From contig OY755242.1 of NCBI GenBank assembly GCA_963576725.1, positions 23,518,656-23,582,655 on the forward strand: 64,000 nt of DNA. Direction: 5' to 3'. The translations under genes were made by a program, and so were the position numbers. Each line of letters starts with the position of its first letter. Positions within the stretch are counted from its first letter, which is position 1. This stretch comes from Azorinus chamasolen (taxonomy: Eukaryota; Mollusca; Bivalvia; Cardiida; Solecurtidae). The notes under the pieces were generated by a model. It saw nothing but the letters and a program-made list of their open reading frames with translations. It made no database searches and was not told the DNA's origin. This document shows, piece after piece, positions 9,400-19,115 of this stretch.

Positions 9400-10938
9400 G
9401 TAATTTTGCATCGAACGTTTCACAAGAAAAGTATAAATATATATATGTTGTACATATTGTACATGTAGCGTGTATTAATGTGTACATGGTGCAGAAATAA
9501 CAGGCCTGGGGTATTTTTGTATTTGGTTTGGTCAGTTTATCTACGACTCGGCTTATAGGTCCATATAAAAGTAAAACATGTCGACTGTATAGCCTAGGCC
9601 TGTAGGCAAAGTTGAGTCCATATGAGACCATGTCGACTGTATAGCCTAGGTCTGTAGGTAAAGTTGAGTCCATATGAGACCATGTCGACTGTATGCTGTA
9701 TAGCCTAGGTCTGTAGGCAAAGTTGAGTCCATATGAGACCATGTCGACTGTATGCTGTATAGCCTAGGCCTGTAAGCAAAGTTGAGTCCATATGAGACCA
9801 TGTCGACTGTATGCTGTATAGCCTAGGTCTGTAAGCAAAGTTGAGTCCATATGAGACCATGTCGACTGTATGCTGTATAGCCTAGGCCTATAGGCAAAGT
9901 TGAGTCCATATGAGACCATGTCGACTGTATGCTGTATAGCCTAGGCCTGTAGGCAAAGTTTAGTCCATATGAGACCATGTCGACTGTATGCTGTATAGCC
10001 TAGGTCTGTAGGCAAAGTTGAGTCCATATGAGACCATGTCAACTGTATGCTGTATAGCCTAGGCCTATAGGCAAAGTTGAGTCCATATGAGACCATGTCG
10101 ACTGTATGCTGTATAGCCTATGTCTGTAAGCAAAGTTGAGTCCATATGAGACCATGTCGACTGTATGCTGTATAGCCTAGGTCTGTAAGCAAAGTTGAGT
10201 CCATATGAGACCATGTCGACTGTATGCTGTATAGCCTAGGCCTATAGGCAAAGTTGAGTCCATATGAGACCATGTCGACTGTATAGCCTAGGTCTGTAGG
10301 CAAAGTTGAGTCCATATGAGACCATGTCGACTGTATGCTGTATAGCCTAGGTCTGTAGGCAAAGTTGAGTCCATATGAGACCAAAAAGCAGCTCGACACC
10401 AAAATCAGAAAAACAGACTGATAATCTGTTTCGCTCAAAACAAATAGAGATAACGACTATTCTTTAAAATGTAATGCAAATATAATTATTCAAGTACGGC
10501 AAGTTATTAATGTTTATATGCTAAACCTTTCCCTCATACAAACGACTTTTTGGCACATTTGCAAACAGAATAGACCCAGATCAGACATCTTCGCCAGGAT
10601 GTGTCAGAACAGGGTCCGCTGTGTTTGGTTATAGACTACCTATCTGGTTCTTTAGTTCCTGTCAAAGCCAAACCTTTCCCTTCTAACATGTAATTATAAA
10701 ATGTTTACTTATGAATATCCATGCAGTAATGCATTCTTTAATTGATATGTTAAATATGTACTTCTTAGTGACGTGGCTATTGCTATATACGCAAATATAA
10801 GAACAATAAAAGTACGGACCACGACTTTGTGTCTTAAGATCTGTTTTAAGGTCAGCTCATATCTAAATTAATTTAATATCTCATGTTATATACTAACTAT
10901 GACATTACAATTATCCACTGTGTACTCTTATTTTGAAG
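9400..10938 (+). other. Intron of the LicD-family gene
   Basis: Begins GTAATTTTGC after the anchor exon and ends TTATTTTGAAG before the large exon. It is filled mainly by a 59-bp minisatellite (9577-10382). A decayed family E hairpin follows at about 10525-10680 (CCTTTCCCTCATACAAACG, AACAGAATAGACCCAGATCA, and the complementary arm GAACAGGGTCCGCTGTGTTT). Confidence 0.75.
9577..10382. repeat. 59-bp minisatellite, about 14 units, intronic
   Basis: The unit is ATGTCGACTGTATGCTGTAT plus AGCCTAGGTCTGTAGGCAAA plus GTTGAGTCCATATGAGACC. Some units lack the 7-bp ATGCTGT (52-bp form: the first two and one near 10275). Variation is confined to a few sites (CCTGT/TCTGT/CCTAT, AGGC/AAGC), pointing to recent amplification. 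Minus-strand open frames with DMVSYGLNFAYRPRLYS repeats come from the array and are not genes. Confidence 0.95.
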
Positions 10939-12675
10939 GGGTATCAGCGATCTTCCATTGGTAATATTCGAGTTTGGTCTTCAGATAAAACTGAAGATTT
11001 CGGTCCCTTCAGTGGAAACCGGTTGACCCCAAATATAGAACTCAATCACCAGCTAGCAGAGGTTGCCAGATCTCTCCACAGAGCAAAGCTCCATGCACGT
11101 GGAACCAAAACGTCCGATGAGCTTCGTCATTCGATTAGCATTTTAGATGATGTACTACAATCGTTGGGAATCAACAAAGAAAAATTGCTGAAAAGAAATG
11201 TTTTAAAGCCAAAAAGCGTCTGTCCGGAGAAATACATGGGATCAACAGTCGGATATCCATTCTTTTACAAAGGCTTCGAAATGACCAAGTGTTCTTACGC
11301 CAAACCAATTTCAAAGTTAGTTACTGTTGTAATCTATATCAATGGCAGTAGTAGCAACAATACTAGAAGAAGGACAAGAGCGTTTATAAAATCTATGACA
11401 AATATATATAACTTAACTACCGTGATAGCATCAAAGCCTGATTTTGAATCGGAGAGCATCTCAAAGAAAAATATAAAATATATTCACGGATTATCGACCA
11501 AAAGTGATGGATATGTTTGGAATAGGTTGGTAACTGAAGTGAAGACACCGTATGTTCTCATTGCACGTGACGTAGAGGTTTTAAACGATGATGCTCGTTT
11601 AGAGCGTCTAGTGAGAGAGATTGAAATGCTGCAAGTATCCGTTGTAGCCGGGGCGTTCCGCTATCCCAACGGCCAATGGAGAAAAGGATGCTATCAGTCC
11701 GTCCACAAAAACTTTACTTTACGGTATCTCGAAGGTTATGATGAGTCACTTCATGAATGCATTTTCTGTGATTACACCACGGGGCCTTTTGTAACTTCTG
11801 TTGAAATCCTGAAATCGCTCCCATTTGTAGAAATAGACATGGGTGTTGGGTTGTTCGAGGACTGGTTTTTGAGGTTAGGACAGCAAGGGAAGGAAACTAT
11901 TGTTTGTCCAGATTCAATGTTTCATGTAGTGAAAAGTGAACACGACACATCTTGGAAGCCATTTATGGACCACTGGGGCATTTACAAACTGCTTCCAACA
12001 AGTGGCAGAACAGTAATTTCGGATTGTCCAAGCATAGGTTCATTTAGTAGTTCGAGAGTTCTTCCACCATGTAAATTAAAAGCAAATGCAATAGCTGTTA
12101 ATTTTCTAATGAACGCTTGTGATAACAACGGAATTATATGTGAATTGCAGGAAGGAACTGCCCTAGGTGCTGTAAAATTAGAAAAGGTATTGCCATGGGA
12201 ACGTGATGCTGATATAGCCTTCCTGTCTGGAAATTACACGGCGTTTCAAAAACTTGCACAACTTTTTAAGGAAAACGGATTTATATTTATCGACAACAAA
12301 TCGCTGTGGTGTTGCGCGGATAATAGAACAGCCGGTGGAAAATTTAATTTAGGTTTCAAGACTTGGAGTATTGAAATGTACGGACAGCACATAATGGACT
12401 CTGAGGTTTTGCTAGCGTCAGCTATGAAACCTACTCGAGTGTTATTGGATGGTAATTGGGTCACAGTGCCCAGGAACCCTGGCCTGTTCGTACGTAATCG
12501 TTATGGTCACGAAATCTACCAGCACGCCGTACACTGGCTTACAACAAGGTCGAAATCCGGATGGGAGCCTTACAAGACAAATGTATTTCCAGCATGTGAC
12601 GGACCAGGACAGCATGATTGTCTTGACCGTTACAATGCCGACGGAGATCTACCATTTACGGACCCATTGCCGTGA
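10939..12675 (+). CDS. Exon 2: glycosyltransferase-like plus LicD/FKRP-type transferase
   Basis: Large terminal exon of 578 codons plus TGA; with exon 1 the protein is 614 residues. It probably acts in the Golgi lumen as a sugar- or polyol-phosphate transferase. Residues about 95-370 look like a GT-A-type domain, with ARDVE at 245-249 (a DxD-like site) and GLFEDWFLR near 340-348. Residues about 420-600 match the LicD/fukutin/FKRP nucleotidyltransferase fold: CELQEGTALGAVK, then LPWERDAD at 454-461, equivalent to the family's PWDxDxD metal-binding motif, then SLWCCADNR with two adjacent cysteines. The two-part layout resembles the FKTN/FKRP-like proteins of invertebrates such as C. elegans W02B3.4; human FKRP (495 aa) transfers ribitol-5-phosphate to alpha-dystroglycan. 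The exact substrate here is unknown. The TTG near 10933 is not a start: the AAG before GGG is the acceptor. AATAAA occurs at 12681, very close to the stop, and at 12844. Confidence 0.9.
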   Translation, partial: GYQRSSIGNIRVWSSDKTEDFGPFSGNRLTPNIELNHQLAEVARSLHRAKLHARGTKTSDELRHSISILDDVLQSLGINKEKLLKRNVLKPKSVCPEKYMGSTVGYPFFYKGFEMTKCSYAKPISKLVTVVIYINGSSSNNTRRRTRAFIKSMTNIYNLTTVIASKPDFESESISKKNIKYIHGLSTKSDGYVWNRLVTEVKTPYVLIARDVEVLNDDARLERLVREIEMLQVSVVAGAFRYPNGQWRKGCYQSVHKNFTLRYLEGYDESLHECIFCDYTTGPFVTSVEILKSLPFVEIDMGVGLFEDWFLRLGQQGKETIVCPDSMFHVVKSEHDTSWKPFMDHWGIYKLLPTSGRTVISDCPSIGSFSSSRVLPPCKLKANAIAVNFLMNACDNNGIICELQEGTALGAVKLEKVLPWERDADIAFLSGNYTAFQKLAQLFKENGFIFIDNKSLWCCADNRTAGGKFNLGFKTWSIEMYGQHIMDSEVLLASAMKPTRVLLDGNWVTVPRNPGLFVRNRYGHEIYQHAVHWLTTRSKSGWEPYKTNVFPACDGPGQHDCLDRYNADGDLPFTDPLP

Positions 12676-12843
12676 CGAGTAATAAAAGCGGATAGTTTTC
12701 ACTTGTCACAGAAGTCTTTGTTGTCCTATTGCCACAGTAATACTAACCCATAATACACTGTAAAGCCATAATGTGGATCCAGTGCAATTTAGACTACTTT
12801 CAATATTCATTCAAGCATTTGAGAAACTATAGACAGTGTGTCA

Positions 12844-12849
12844 AATAAA
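12844..12849 (+). promoter_or_regulatory. Likely polyadenylation signal AATAAA
   Basis: AATAAA 169 bases after the stop of the LicD-family gene. A nearer AATAAA at 12681-12686 is only 6 bases past the stop and is less likely to be the main signal. Position-based inference. Confidence 0.45.
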
Positions 12850-12859
12850 TGTGATTCAG

Positions 12860-12960
12860 GTTAGACGGCATGCCAGTTACTCGGCGTCTCATCAGGATAC
12901 AGACAGGGTAACTCAGCGTCTCATCAGGATACAAACTATTTTACAAACCACCTACTCTTT
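12860..12960. mobile_element. Family B hairpin remnant with a duplicated arm
   Basis: GTTACTCGGCGTCTCATCAG and a second copy GTAACTCAGCGTCTCATCAG lie in tandem, ending in GGATACAAACTATTTTACAA. One right arm of a B hairpin is present twice. A further arm-like piece, AGAGTTTGGATCCTGATGAG, lies at 13180-13230. Confidence 0.55.
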
Positions 12961-13284
12961 GAGTAGAAATTGAAGGAAATGTTCATACCGACACTTAAAA
13001 CAGACGGTAATGTGTGCAAACGAAACATATTTTGCACCAAAAGAGAAACTTACTTCTCAAGTTTATAGAAGATTATCTAGATTAATTAAGCATTGTCGTC
13101 TACAAAATGTCTCATCTGCATGTCTTTGCTATTTTTGAAATTCTTCATTTTTGTTTCAAAACGTATTATCCCAGTATGAAAGAGTTTGGATCCTGATGAG
13201 AAGACGGTCAACCCGTCTTTTCATCTGCACCAAAAACTACCTGCAGAGATGATCACGGACTTGCTATATGCAGAGACAGAACAT

Positions 13285-13690
13285 GGATAATCTGTTCCCT
13301 GTTGAACGTTCATGTACGAAATAATGACACTGTGAATATAGTAAACCCTCTCTATAACGGTCGCTAAATTACATCAAGTATATTGAGATAAAGACAGATA
13401 GCTGCTTAAAGCAAGGTGAAAGTAAAACAAAACGTTCCTATAGGAGCGTTCTGTTTTACTTTCACCTTGATTTAAGCAGCCACCTGCCCTAAATACGAAA
13501 TAATTAACACGATTTGGTGGCCGTTATAGAGAGGTTTTACTGTATTTAATAGCAGAATGTTTAGCATGGTATAGTTACACATGACTATTTGGTACTGGTA
13601 GAAACTGACGGAAACTGTAGAGCAAGATCTCATATCATTTTATAAGCAAACAGAGCATGCCCTCACCAGATCGCACGTCTTTGCAATGAA
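13285..13690 (+). mobile_element. Family E element split by a family C insertion
   Basis: The left part (TTCCCTGTTGAACGTTCATG, AATAATGACACTGTGAATA) and the right part (GTTACACATGACTATTTGGT, GGTAGAAACTG, AAACAGAGCATGCCCTCACC) match the two sides of family E copies near 33401 and 58934. The family C element at 13337-13544 lies between them at a TA. The nesting gives relative age: C arrived after E. Confidence 0.6.
13337..13544 (+). mobile_element. Family C long-palindrome MITE
   Basis: TA-TAGTAAACCCTCTCTATAA at the left and GAGAGGTTTTACTG-TA at the right. The centre AACGTTCCTATAGGAGCGTT carries one mismatch. Inserted in a family E copy. Confidence 0.9.
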
Positions 13691-13694
13691 TACC

Positions 13695-13880
13695 TTAACT
13701 CTTTGCCCGCAAGCGGCGAAATGTGATTACCTATGCAAACAGTTTGGATCCGGACGAGACGCCGCATAATGCGGCGTCTCATCAGGATCCAAACCGTTTG
13801 TCACCTTGACCACATTTTTAAGAATTGAAGCAGACGACAATTGTTGCAGACGAATAACTACTTAGCGTGCAAAGAGTTAA
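13695..13880 (+). mobile_element. Family B MITE, TTAA-flanked
   Basis: TTAACTCTTTGCCCGC at the left and GCGTGCAAAGAGTTAA at the right. The hairpin at about 13735-13800 has arms AAACAGTTTGGATCCGGACG / ATCAGGATCCAAACCGTTTG and core AGACGCCGCATAATGCGGCG. GCAGACGACAATTGTTGCAG lies near the right end, as in other B copies. Confidence 0.85.
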
Positions 13881-13996
13881 ACCCAATCGTGCTTAAAACT
13901 AAATGTCTACCAAAATCTCTGATATGTTGCATGTCGAGTTACTCTGCGTCTCATCTGGATCCAAGCTGTTTGCAAATTTATGTGAGTCAGATGGTG

Positions 13997-14181
13997 TTAA
14001 CTATTTCGCTGCAAAATTTTGTCGTCTGCAAACATTTTCTTCTGCTAAATTTTTTATATCTGTTTATATGTCTTCATCGTTGTTTCAAAAACAGTCACAG
14101 TCGAGTTACTCGGCGTCTCATCCGGATCCAAACTGTTTGCATAGGTAATCACAGATGCGACATTGGCAGCGAAAGAGTTAA
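13997..14181 (-). mobile_element. Family B MITE remnant, inverted, half hairpin
   Basis: TTAACTATTTCGCTGC at the left and GGCAGCGAAAGAGTTAA at the right. Only one arm of the hairpin remains (GTCGAGTTACTCGGCGTCTC, ATCCGGATCCAAACTGTTTG). A second B arm lies just upstream at 13930-13975. Confidence 0.7.
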
Positions 14182-14625
14182 GCATAGTAAGTGTTAAAAT
14201 AAAAAGCACGTTATAGGATATACATTTGAACACAATCATCAATCTGCTTAAAGAAGGCCGGTAACAATTTCCCTCATAAATGTTCATGTTAAAAATAACT
14301 AATTATGAATACTTATTAGTATAATTATTAATGATTTCAATTGGATTTTGGACAATGGCAGAAACTTTAGAATCGGATATAGATATCATTTTATTAGCAG
14401 AGCAGAGCCTGATCAACAGCACACTTGATCTGGGTCTACTATATGTGCAAAAACTTCAAAGGTGCCTCTTTGAGGGAAAGGGAAAAAGTAATAAAGAATC
14501 CAATCTTAACTCGATAGTCTCTACTTGCAACATGTATTAAAATGCCTAACAATTACATAAATATCGTGTTTATATTATTAATAGAAGTATGCATTACATT
14601 TGCCCTGCATTAAGCTTTTAAGTAT
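14182..14625. other. Non-coding, family E-like hairpin
   Basis: GCAGAGCAGAGCCTGATCAA at about 14396 with the complement TTGATCTGGGTCTACTATAT forms a family E-type hairpin with decayed ends. A small D-like fragment, CATTTGCCCTGCATTAAGCT, is at about 14596. No gene seen. Confidence 0.5.
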
Positions 14626-14629
14626 CCTT

Positions 14630-14760
14630 GGGAGTGATGTTGTCAAACGGGGCATCCCTATATGCTTGGTACCTCGGGTGTGTACAATTACCAATGAAGG
14701 GAGCTCCGTCGTCAAACAGGGCATCCCTATAGCACGCTGGTACCTTTGGAGTCTTGCTGG
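14630..14760. repeat. Two diverged direct repeats (about 70 bp)
   Basis: TGTCAAACGGGGCATCCCTA..TGGTACCT and GTCAAACAGGGCATCCCTAT..TGGTACCTTT occur about 70 bp apart with matching flanks. Low complexity otherwise. Confidence 0.6.
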
Positions 14761-14874
14761 CATTGCTACCCTGCCCTCAACTAGTGCCAGGGATTCCTGT
14801 TACGGTAATTAATGTTCCCTTTTCCGGCTTTCCAGCGAACCTTGTCATTTAATTATGAGCAGTGGGCAGGTTAG

Positions 14875-15045
14875 GGTTAGGTTAAACTGTTAGGGGTTTT
14901 ATAACTCATTTACCTATCTCCATTTTCCTAATTTCGTTTGGTGGGAAAAGGTTGACGGGGCCTCATTAGGGTTAATATATCTCGTTAACCTATCTCCCTT
15001 TACCTAATTTCGTTTGTAGGAAAAGGTTGACGGGGTCTCATTCGG
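14875..15045. repeat. Two direct repeats of about 85 bp
   Basis: Each unit contains ACCTATCTCC, TTTCCTAATTTCGTTTG (TTTACCTAATTTCGTTTG in the second), GGAAAAGGTTGACGGGG and CTCATTAGGGTTA/CTCATTCGGGTTA. The second unit is slightly shorter. Confidence 0.75.
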
Positions 15046-15452
15046 GTTAGTTAGATAGATATTGCTTTAACCCTATTCGTCAAATTGACGTTTCTTAATG
15101 GCACTGTAAACAGAGCAGACCAAGCTCTAAGGACTCGTAAAGGAGTCCTCTGATCAGGGTCTGGTCTGGTTGTTGATAGAATTATTATCTATTTGCACGT
15201 TTGATATGCAATTGTAAAACTTTACCTGATAATATTTAAACAATCAATATAGATGGTCTGGAGATTTAGATTTTGCGCACATCGGCATATCATTTGCGGA
15301 TTTTTTCATTCGTTTGCGCACAAAAAGGTTTCATTTGCGCACAAGGTTTTACTATCAAATGCGTATGTGTACCTCTTCCGTTAGCCAATGTTAAACAAGC
15401 AAATGTTAACAGTGTTGCCCCTTGATCACTATGGGGAGGTGGAAGTAGTATT

Positions 15453-15681
15453 TTAACCCATTCCCTCATATTGACGACTTTTGACGACTCTGTAAAAGTC
15501 ACTTTGTGAAACCATTGTGATAAATAGAGCATTTGCTCCTATAGGAGCAAATGCTCTATTTATCACAATGGTTTCAAACTACAAAATTCTAAAAATTTCC
15601 CTTTCTCTAATTAATACTCCTTTTCGGTAGATTGATTCAAAGAGGTTATTTCTAAAAATAACGTATGAGGTAAAGGGTTAA
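15453..15681 (+). mobile_element. Family A MITE, best reference copy
   Basis: 229 bp with TTAA on both sides. Left end TTAACCCATTCCCTCATATT; right end ATGAGGTAAAGGGTTAA. A perfect 68-nt palindrome sits at 15508-15575: GAAACCATTGTGATAAATAG, AGCATTTGCTCCTA and their exact complement. To its right is the family signature CTCCTTTTCGGTAGATTGAT. No ORF. Confidence 0.95.
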
Positions 15682-15689
15682 ATCGTAAT

Positions 15690-15790
15690 TTCTCTGCCAA
15701 ACCCTATGCTGTAACTTTTCTTTAGAATCGTCTCGAAGAGACGATTCTAAAGAAAGGTCACAACATAGGGTTTGGTAGAAATATAATTGA
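15690..15790. mobile_element. Family I hairpin (AGAATCGTCTC/GAGACGATTCT)
   Basis: CAAACCCTATGCTGTAACTT, TTTCTTTAGAATCGTCTCGA and the complement AGACGATTCTAAAGAAAG, ACAACATAGGGTTTGGTAG form a long imperfect palindrome. Related copies lie at about 51225-51335 and 60062-60160. End sequences and target site are not clear. Confidence 0.7.
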
Positions 15791-15991
15791 AGTTTTCCTT
15801 AAAATAATTTAATTTACCCATCTTATCTGAGCCTCTTATTATGCCACCTGGTCGATATATTAGGAATATCCTTTCAAATGGCATATCATAACATAGTTAT
15901 TTGGTCTTCTATGCATTTAAAATGACTGCTGCTGTTTAATATTACTAAGTCCACGTGTCCTCTTAACATTAAACTCACTCTCCTGATTCCA

Positions 15992-16200
15992 TATAGAGTA
16001 GAACCCCTCTAATGCGACCACTTAATGATATACATTGGTGCCTCTATAAGCAGGTGGTTGCTTAATGCAGGACAAAAGTAATGCAGAAAGCTCCTCTAGG
16101 AGCTTTCTGCATTACTTTTTCCTGCATTAAGCTACCACCTGCATTTAACACCCAGAATTATACCTCCTTTAGGTGGTCGCATTAGCGGGGGTTTACTGTA
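15992..16200 (+). mobile_element. Family D palindromic MITE
   Basis: Left end TATAGAGTAGAACCCCTCTA, right end GGGGGTTTACTG-TA, centre AAAGCTCCTCTAGGAGCTTT. Near-identical to the copy at 8737. Confidence 0.9.
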
Positions 16201-16297
16201 TTTGACATAGACAAACAGTAAAGACCAAGACCAGAGGGCTCCTGACAGAACCAGTTGGCCAGGATCTGTCCTCTTTTCTATACCTGTCTATGTCAAA
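16201..16297. mobile_element. Short TIR element with E-like centre
   Basis: TTTGACATAGACA at the left and TGTCTATGTCAAA at the right are exact inverted repeats. Between them lies AACAGTAAAGACCAAGACCA..CAGGATCTGTCCTCTTTT, a degraded hairpin of the shared arm type. It abuts the family D element at its TA. Confidence 0.6.
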
Positions 16298-16452
16298 GAT
16301 TTTCATCAGCATGTGTTTATTTTGATAGAGCCCCTTCCCGTGTAAAATGAAGGGGTTTTCAAATTCAGTTTGGGCGAGCTGTAACCCTTCTCATGCAGAA
16401 CAAATAATGTCTACTCAATTATTGATTTGTGACTTCCGAATCGTTCTACCCT

Positions 16453-16681
16453 TTAACCCAGTACATCAAAGGCTATTTTTAGATCCAACCTCTTTAAATA
16501 AGTGTACCGAAAAGGAGCATATACTAGAGAAAAGGAACATTTTAGAATTTTGTAATTTGAAACAATTGTGATAAATAGAGCATTTGATCCTATTGGAGCA
16601 AATGTTCTATTTATCACAATGGTTTCATAAAGTGACATTTACAGGGGCGTCAAAAGGTGTCAATATGAGGGCATGGGTTAA
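16453..16681 (-). mobile_element. Family A MITE, TTAA-flanked
   Basis: TTAACCCAGTACATCAAAGG at the left and GAGGGCATGGGTTAA at the right. The hairpin core GATCCTATTGGAGC has two changes from the reference copy. Confidence 0.85.
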
Positions 16682-16800
16682 GAAACTACTGATTGAGTAT
16701 CTAACAGTTTAAGTCCTAATAAATCGTCGCATTACAGCGGCGTCTCATCTGGATCCAAACTGTTTGCAACTGCCAGTCAATATACAATTATTATGAAAGG

Positions 16801-16992
16801 AGGTAACCCTTTCGCTGCCATGTAGTGACTTCTGCAAAATGTGTCGTCTGTTTCAATTTTATGTTTACTTGTCTTCTATTTTCATTAGGAAACACTTACA
16901 GCATCAACCATTTTGATAGGCAATCATCTGGATCCAAACTGTTTGCATAGCTAATCACAATCACATTCGGCACTGGCAGCGAAAGGGCTAGC
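16801..16992 (-). mobile_element. Family B MITE remnant
   Basis: GTAACCCTTTCGCTGCC at the left and GGCAGCGAAAGGGCTA at the right, with GTGTCGTCTGTTTC and one hairpin arm (ATCTGGATCCAAACTGTTTG). A separate B arm lies immediately upstream at 16735-16765. Confidence 0.65.
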
Positions 16993-17152
16993 TGTTTTCT
17001 GCATTCCAAACTTTCTCGTTCTTATGCATATTTATGTGCCTTTTATTACGTCGTTACCTGTCATAACTCCTTGGTACTGCATAGTGCGTCCTGACTGACA
17101 TTTGCACAACAGTCTGCAAACGGGCCGGCATCTCATCAGACTACAAGCTGTT

Positions 17153-17334
17153 TAACGCTTTGTCTCATATTGACGCCTTTTGATTCATTCCCTCATATTG
17201 ACGACTCCTGACGCCCCTTTTAAAGTCACTTTTGAAATTATTGTGATAAATAGAGCATTTGTTACAAAATATGAGCATATGCTTTGTTTATAAAACTGGT
17301 TTCAAATTACACAATTGTATTTTTTTCTAGTTAA
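17153..17334 (+). mobile_element. Degraded family A MITE
   Basis: Left side CTCATATTGACGCCTTTTGA appears in two versions and the hairpin is badly eroded (GAAATTATTGTGATAAATAG, then TTTGTTTATAAAACTGGTTT). It runs directly into the next family A copy. Confidence 0.6.
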
Positions 17335-17557
17335 CCCTTTCCCTCATATTGACGACTTTTGACGACACTGTAAAGGTTATTTTACGAAACCATTGTGATA
17401 AATAGAGCATGTGCTCCTATAGGAGCAAATGCTCTATTTATCACAATGGTTTCAAACTATAAAATTCTAAAGTTTTCCTTTTGTCTAGTTTTTGCTCCTT
17501 TACCGTAGATTTATTCAAAATGGTTGTATCTAAAATGGCCTATGAGGTAATGGCGTA
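17331..17557 (+). mobile_element. Family A MITE, TTAA-flanked
   Basis: TTAACCCTTTCCCTCATATT at the left and ATGAGGTAATGGCGTAA at the right. A nearly perfect hairpin lies at 17386-17453 with the core TGCTCCTATAGGAGCA. Confidence 0.9.
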
Positions 17558-17860
17558 ATGCTCCTTTTAAGTAAATATATTCAAAGAGGTTGGATCTAAA
17601 ATAGCTAAAAATAGTGGCAACAGGTTAACACGCTAGGACAGTGGTTTCTAAATAGCTTGAACTTATTGGAAGTATTCATATTTTATTCAGATCAGTGTAT
17701 GAATGGACATTTGTACAGCGGACACAATACGGGCAACAATATAATTCCGTTATAGTCATTGACCATATTGTTTTATCTGTCTGTAGTTATAATGGATAGA
17801 AAGAGCAACAGCAACAGAACCTCGCTAAACCGACACTTAACTGAGTATCATTATTAGTCT

Positions 17861-18089
17861 TTAATTCTTTCCCTCATACAAACGCATATTAGCGCATTTG
17901 CAAACATAGTAGACCCAGATCAGACTGCTCCTATAGGAGCTGTCTGAACAGGGTCTGTTCTGTTTGCTTTTGCTGATTCTACAGTTTGTGTCAGAACAAA
18001 ACAAATCCTTGAAATATTATAAAACATCAGCTTATAAATAGTCATGATGCCAATATTTCTTACATGAATAATGGTCCGGGAAAGGCTTG
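17861..18089 (+). mobile_element. Family E MITE
   Basis: Starts TTTAATTCTTTCCCTCATAC and ends near GGGAAAGGCTTGAGAC (both TTAA sites mutated). The hairpin at 17900-17967 has arms CAAACATAGTAGACCCAGAT, core CAGACTGCTCCTATAGGAGC and right arm ACAGGGTCTGTTCTGTTTGC. Confidence 0.75.
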
Positions 18090-18539
18090 AGACAAGTGAA
18101 GATTACGCAAAATGCTCCTCTGTTAGCTTTCTGCATGACGTTCGTCCTGCATAATGCAATCAACTACATGTAGTCAGGTGACTAAACAAATCTCATTTGT
18201 TCTTGACTCACATTTTTTATTACTCAGACATGCCTATGTTTCGCCACTGAATTTTGCATACGCATATTACATGTAGATGATATCTTGCTGGAAAATAAAA
18301 ACATATTAACCTACGTTTGCTACATGTACACTTTTAATATAAACATTTATTTTATTACAACTTTGGAAAAAACCGAATGAGTGTGAAAGAAATTGGACTC
18401 TGATATGACACCTGGTTAACTGGCGTTTTATTTGAATTAAACTTGTTTTCAAATGTCAGTCACACTGTGCTTAGCTTCCAGTTGTATATTTGCACATAAA
18501 ATGGCGAAATATTGCTTCTACAGTAGAACATATCTTTCC

Positions 18540-18640
18540 TTCAAATGATGCATTTGCAAACAGAGTAGACCCAGAACAGACATCCCTGATCAGAAGCCGT
18601 AGGACCAGGGCCTGCTCTGTTTGCTAATGGAATTTGGAAG
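18540..18640. mobile_element. Family E hairpin fragment
   Basis: GCAAACAGAGTAGACCCAGA and the complement GACCAGGGCCTGCTCTGTTT surround a disrupted core CATCCCTGATCAGAAGCCGT. Ends are not clear. Confidence 0.6.
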
Positions 18641-18795
18641 TTAGATCTGTTTCTTTACGTTCTAACATGGCTACAATTTTATACATTCCATGTTTCGTTA
18701 TAAATAGTTTGTACATAAATATCCTGTATGTAAATAGGAATAAAATAGGACATAAAAAGGGTTGAGCAGTCATGCATTTATTGAACAAAGCAGTC

Positions 18796-19010
18796 GTAAC
18801 CTTTAGCCTGCTGAGCAAATTATTTTTACAGAATTTTTCACCTACTTCATTTTCAAAATTCAAGCTACAATCAATGTGTCTACCAAATGCAACCAGAGTG
18901 TCAAACAGTTTGGATCCTGATGAGACGCCGAGTTACTCGGCGTCTCATCTGGATCCAAACTGTTTGCATATAGGTATTCACTCATCCGCCCATAGCAGGC
19001 TAAAGGTTAA
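18796..19010 (+). mobile_element. Family K MITE, no insertion (empty site)
   Basis: Ends (G)TAACCTTTAGCCTGCTGAGC and ATAGCAGGCTAAAGGTTAA. It carries a perfect B-type hairpin at 18902-18966 (CAAACAGTTTGGATCCTGAT, core GACGCCGAGTTACTCGGCGT). Same family as 43215-43633, where a family C element interrupts the sequence after GAGCTAATTA; here the same place reads through uninterrupted (GAGCAAATTATTTTTACAG). Confidence 0.8.
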
Positions 19011-19011
19011 A

Positions 19012-19115
19012 AACAGCGGGTTGCGTAATGCAGGGAAAAATAACGCAGAAAACTCCTGTTTGACCTGCATTAAGCCTGCCTTACAAACCCTTAATTATAC
19101 ACATTTTATGGTTGC
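19012..19115 (+). mobile_element. Family D fragment
   Basis: GGGTTGCGTAATGCAGGGAA, GCAGAAAACTCCTGTTTGAC and CTGCATTAAGCCTGCCTTAC are the arms of a D element that has lost its core and left end. It is wedged between the K and A elements. Confidence 0.55.

Noticed and set aside
9252..9500. Frame of 82 residues starting MHLSAFRWRT
   Set aside because: It is in a different register from the anchor exon at 9292-9399, runs through the splice donor and ends in the intron.
9392..10438. Minus-strand frames with DMVSYGLNFAYRPRLYS repeats
   Set aside because: Translations of the 59-bp intronic minisatellite.
10933..10935. TTG at 10933 as start codon of the LicD-family protein
   Set aside because: Non-AUG start in a eukaryote with no anchor; AAG before GGG is a good acceptor and an in-phase anchor exon exists upstream.
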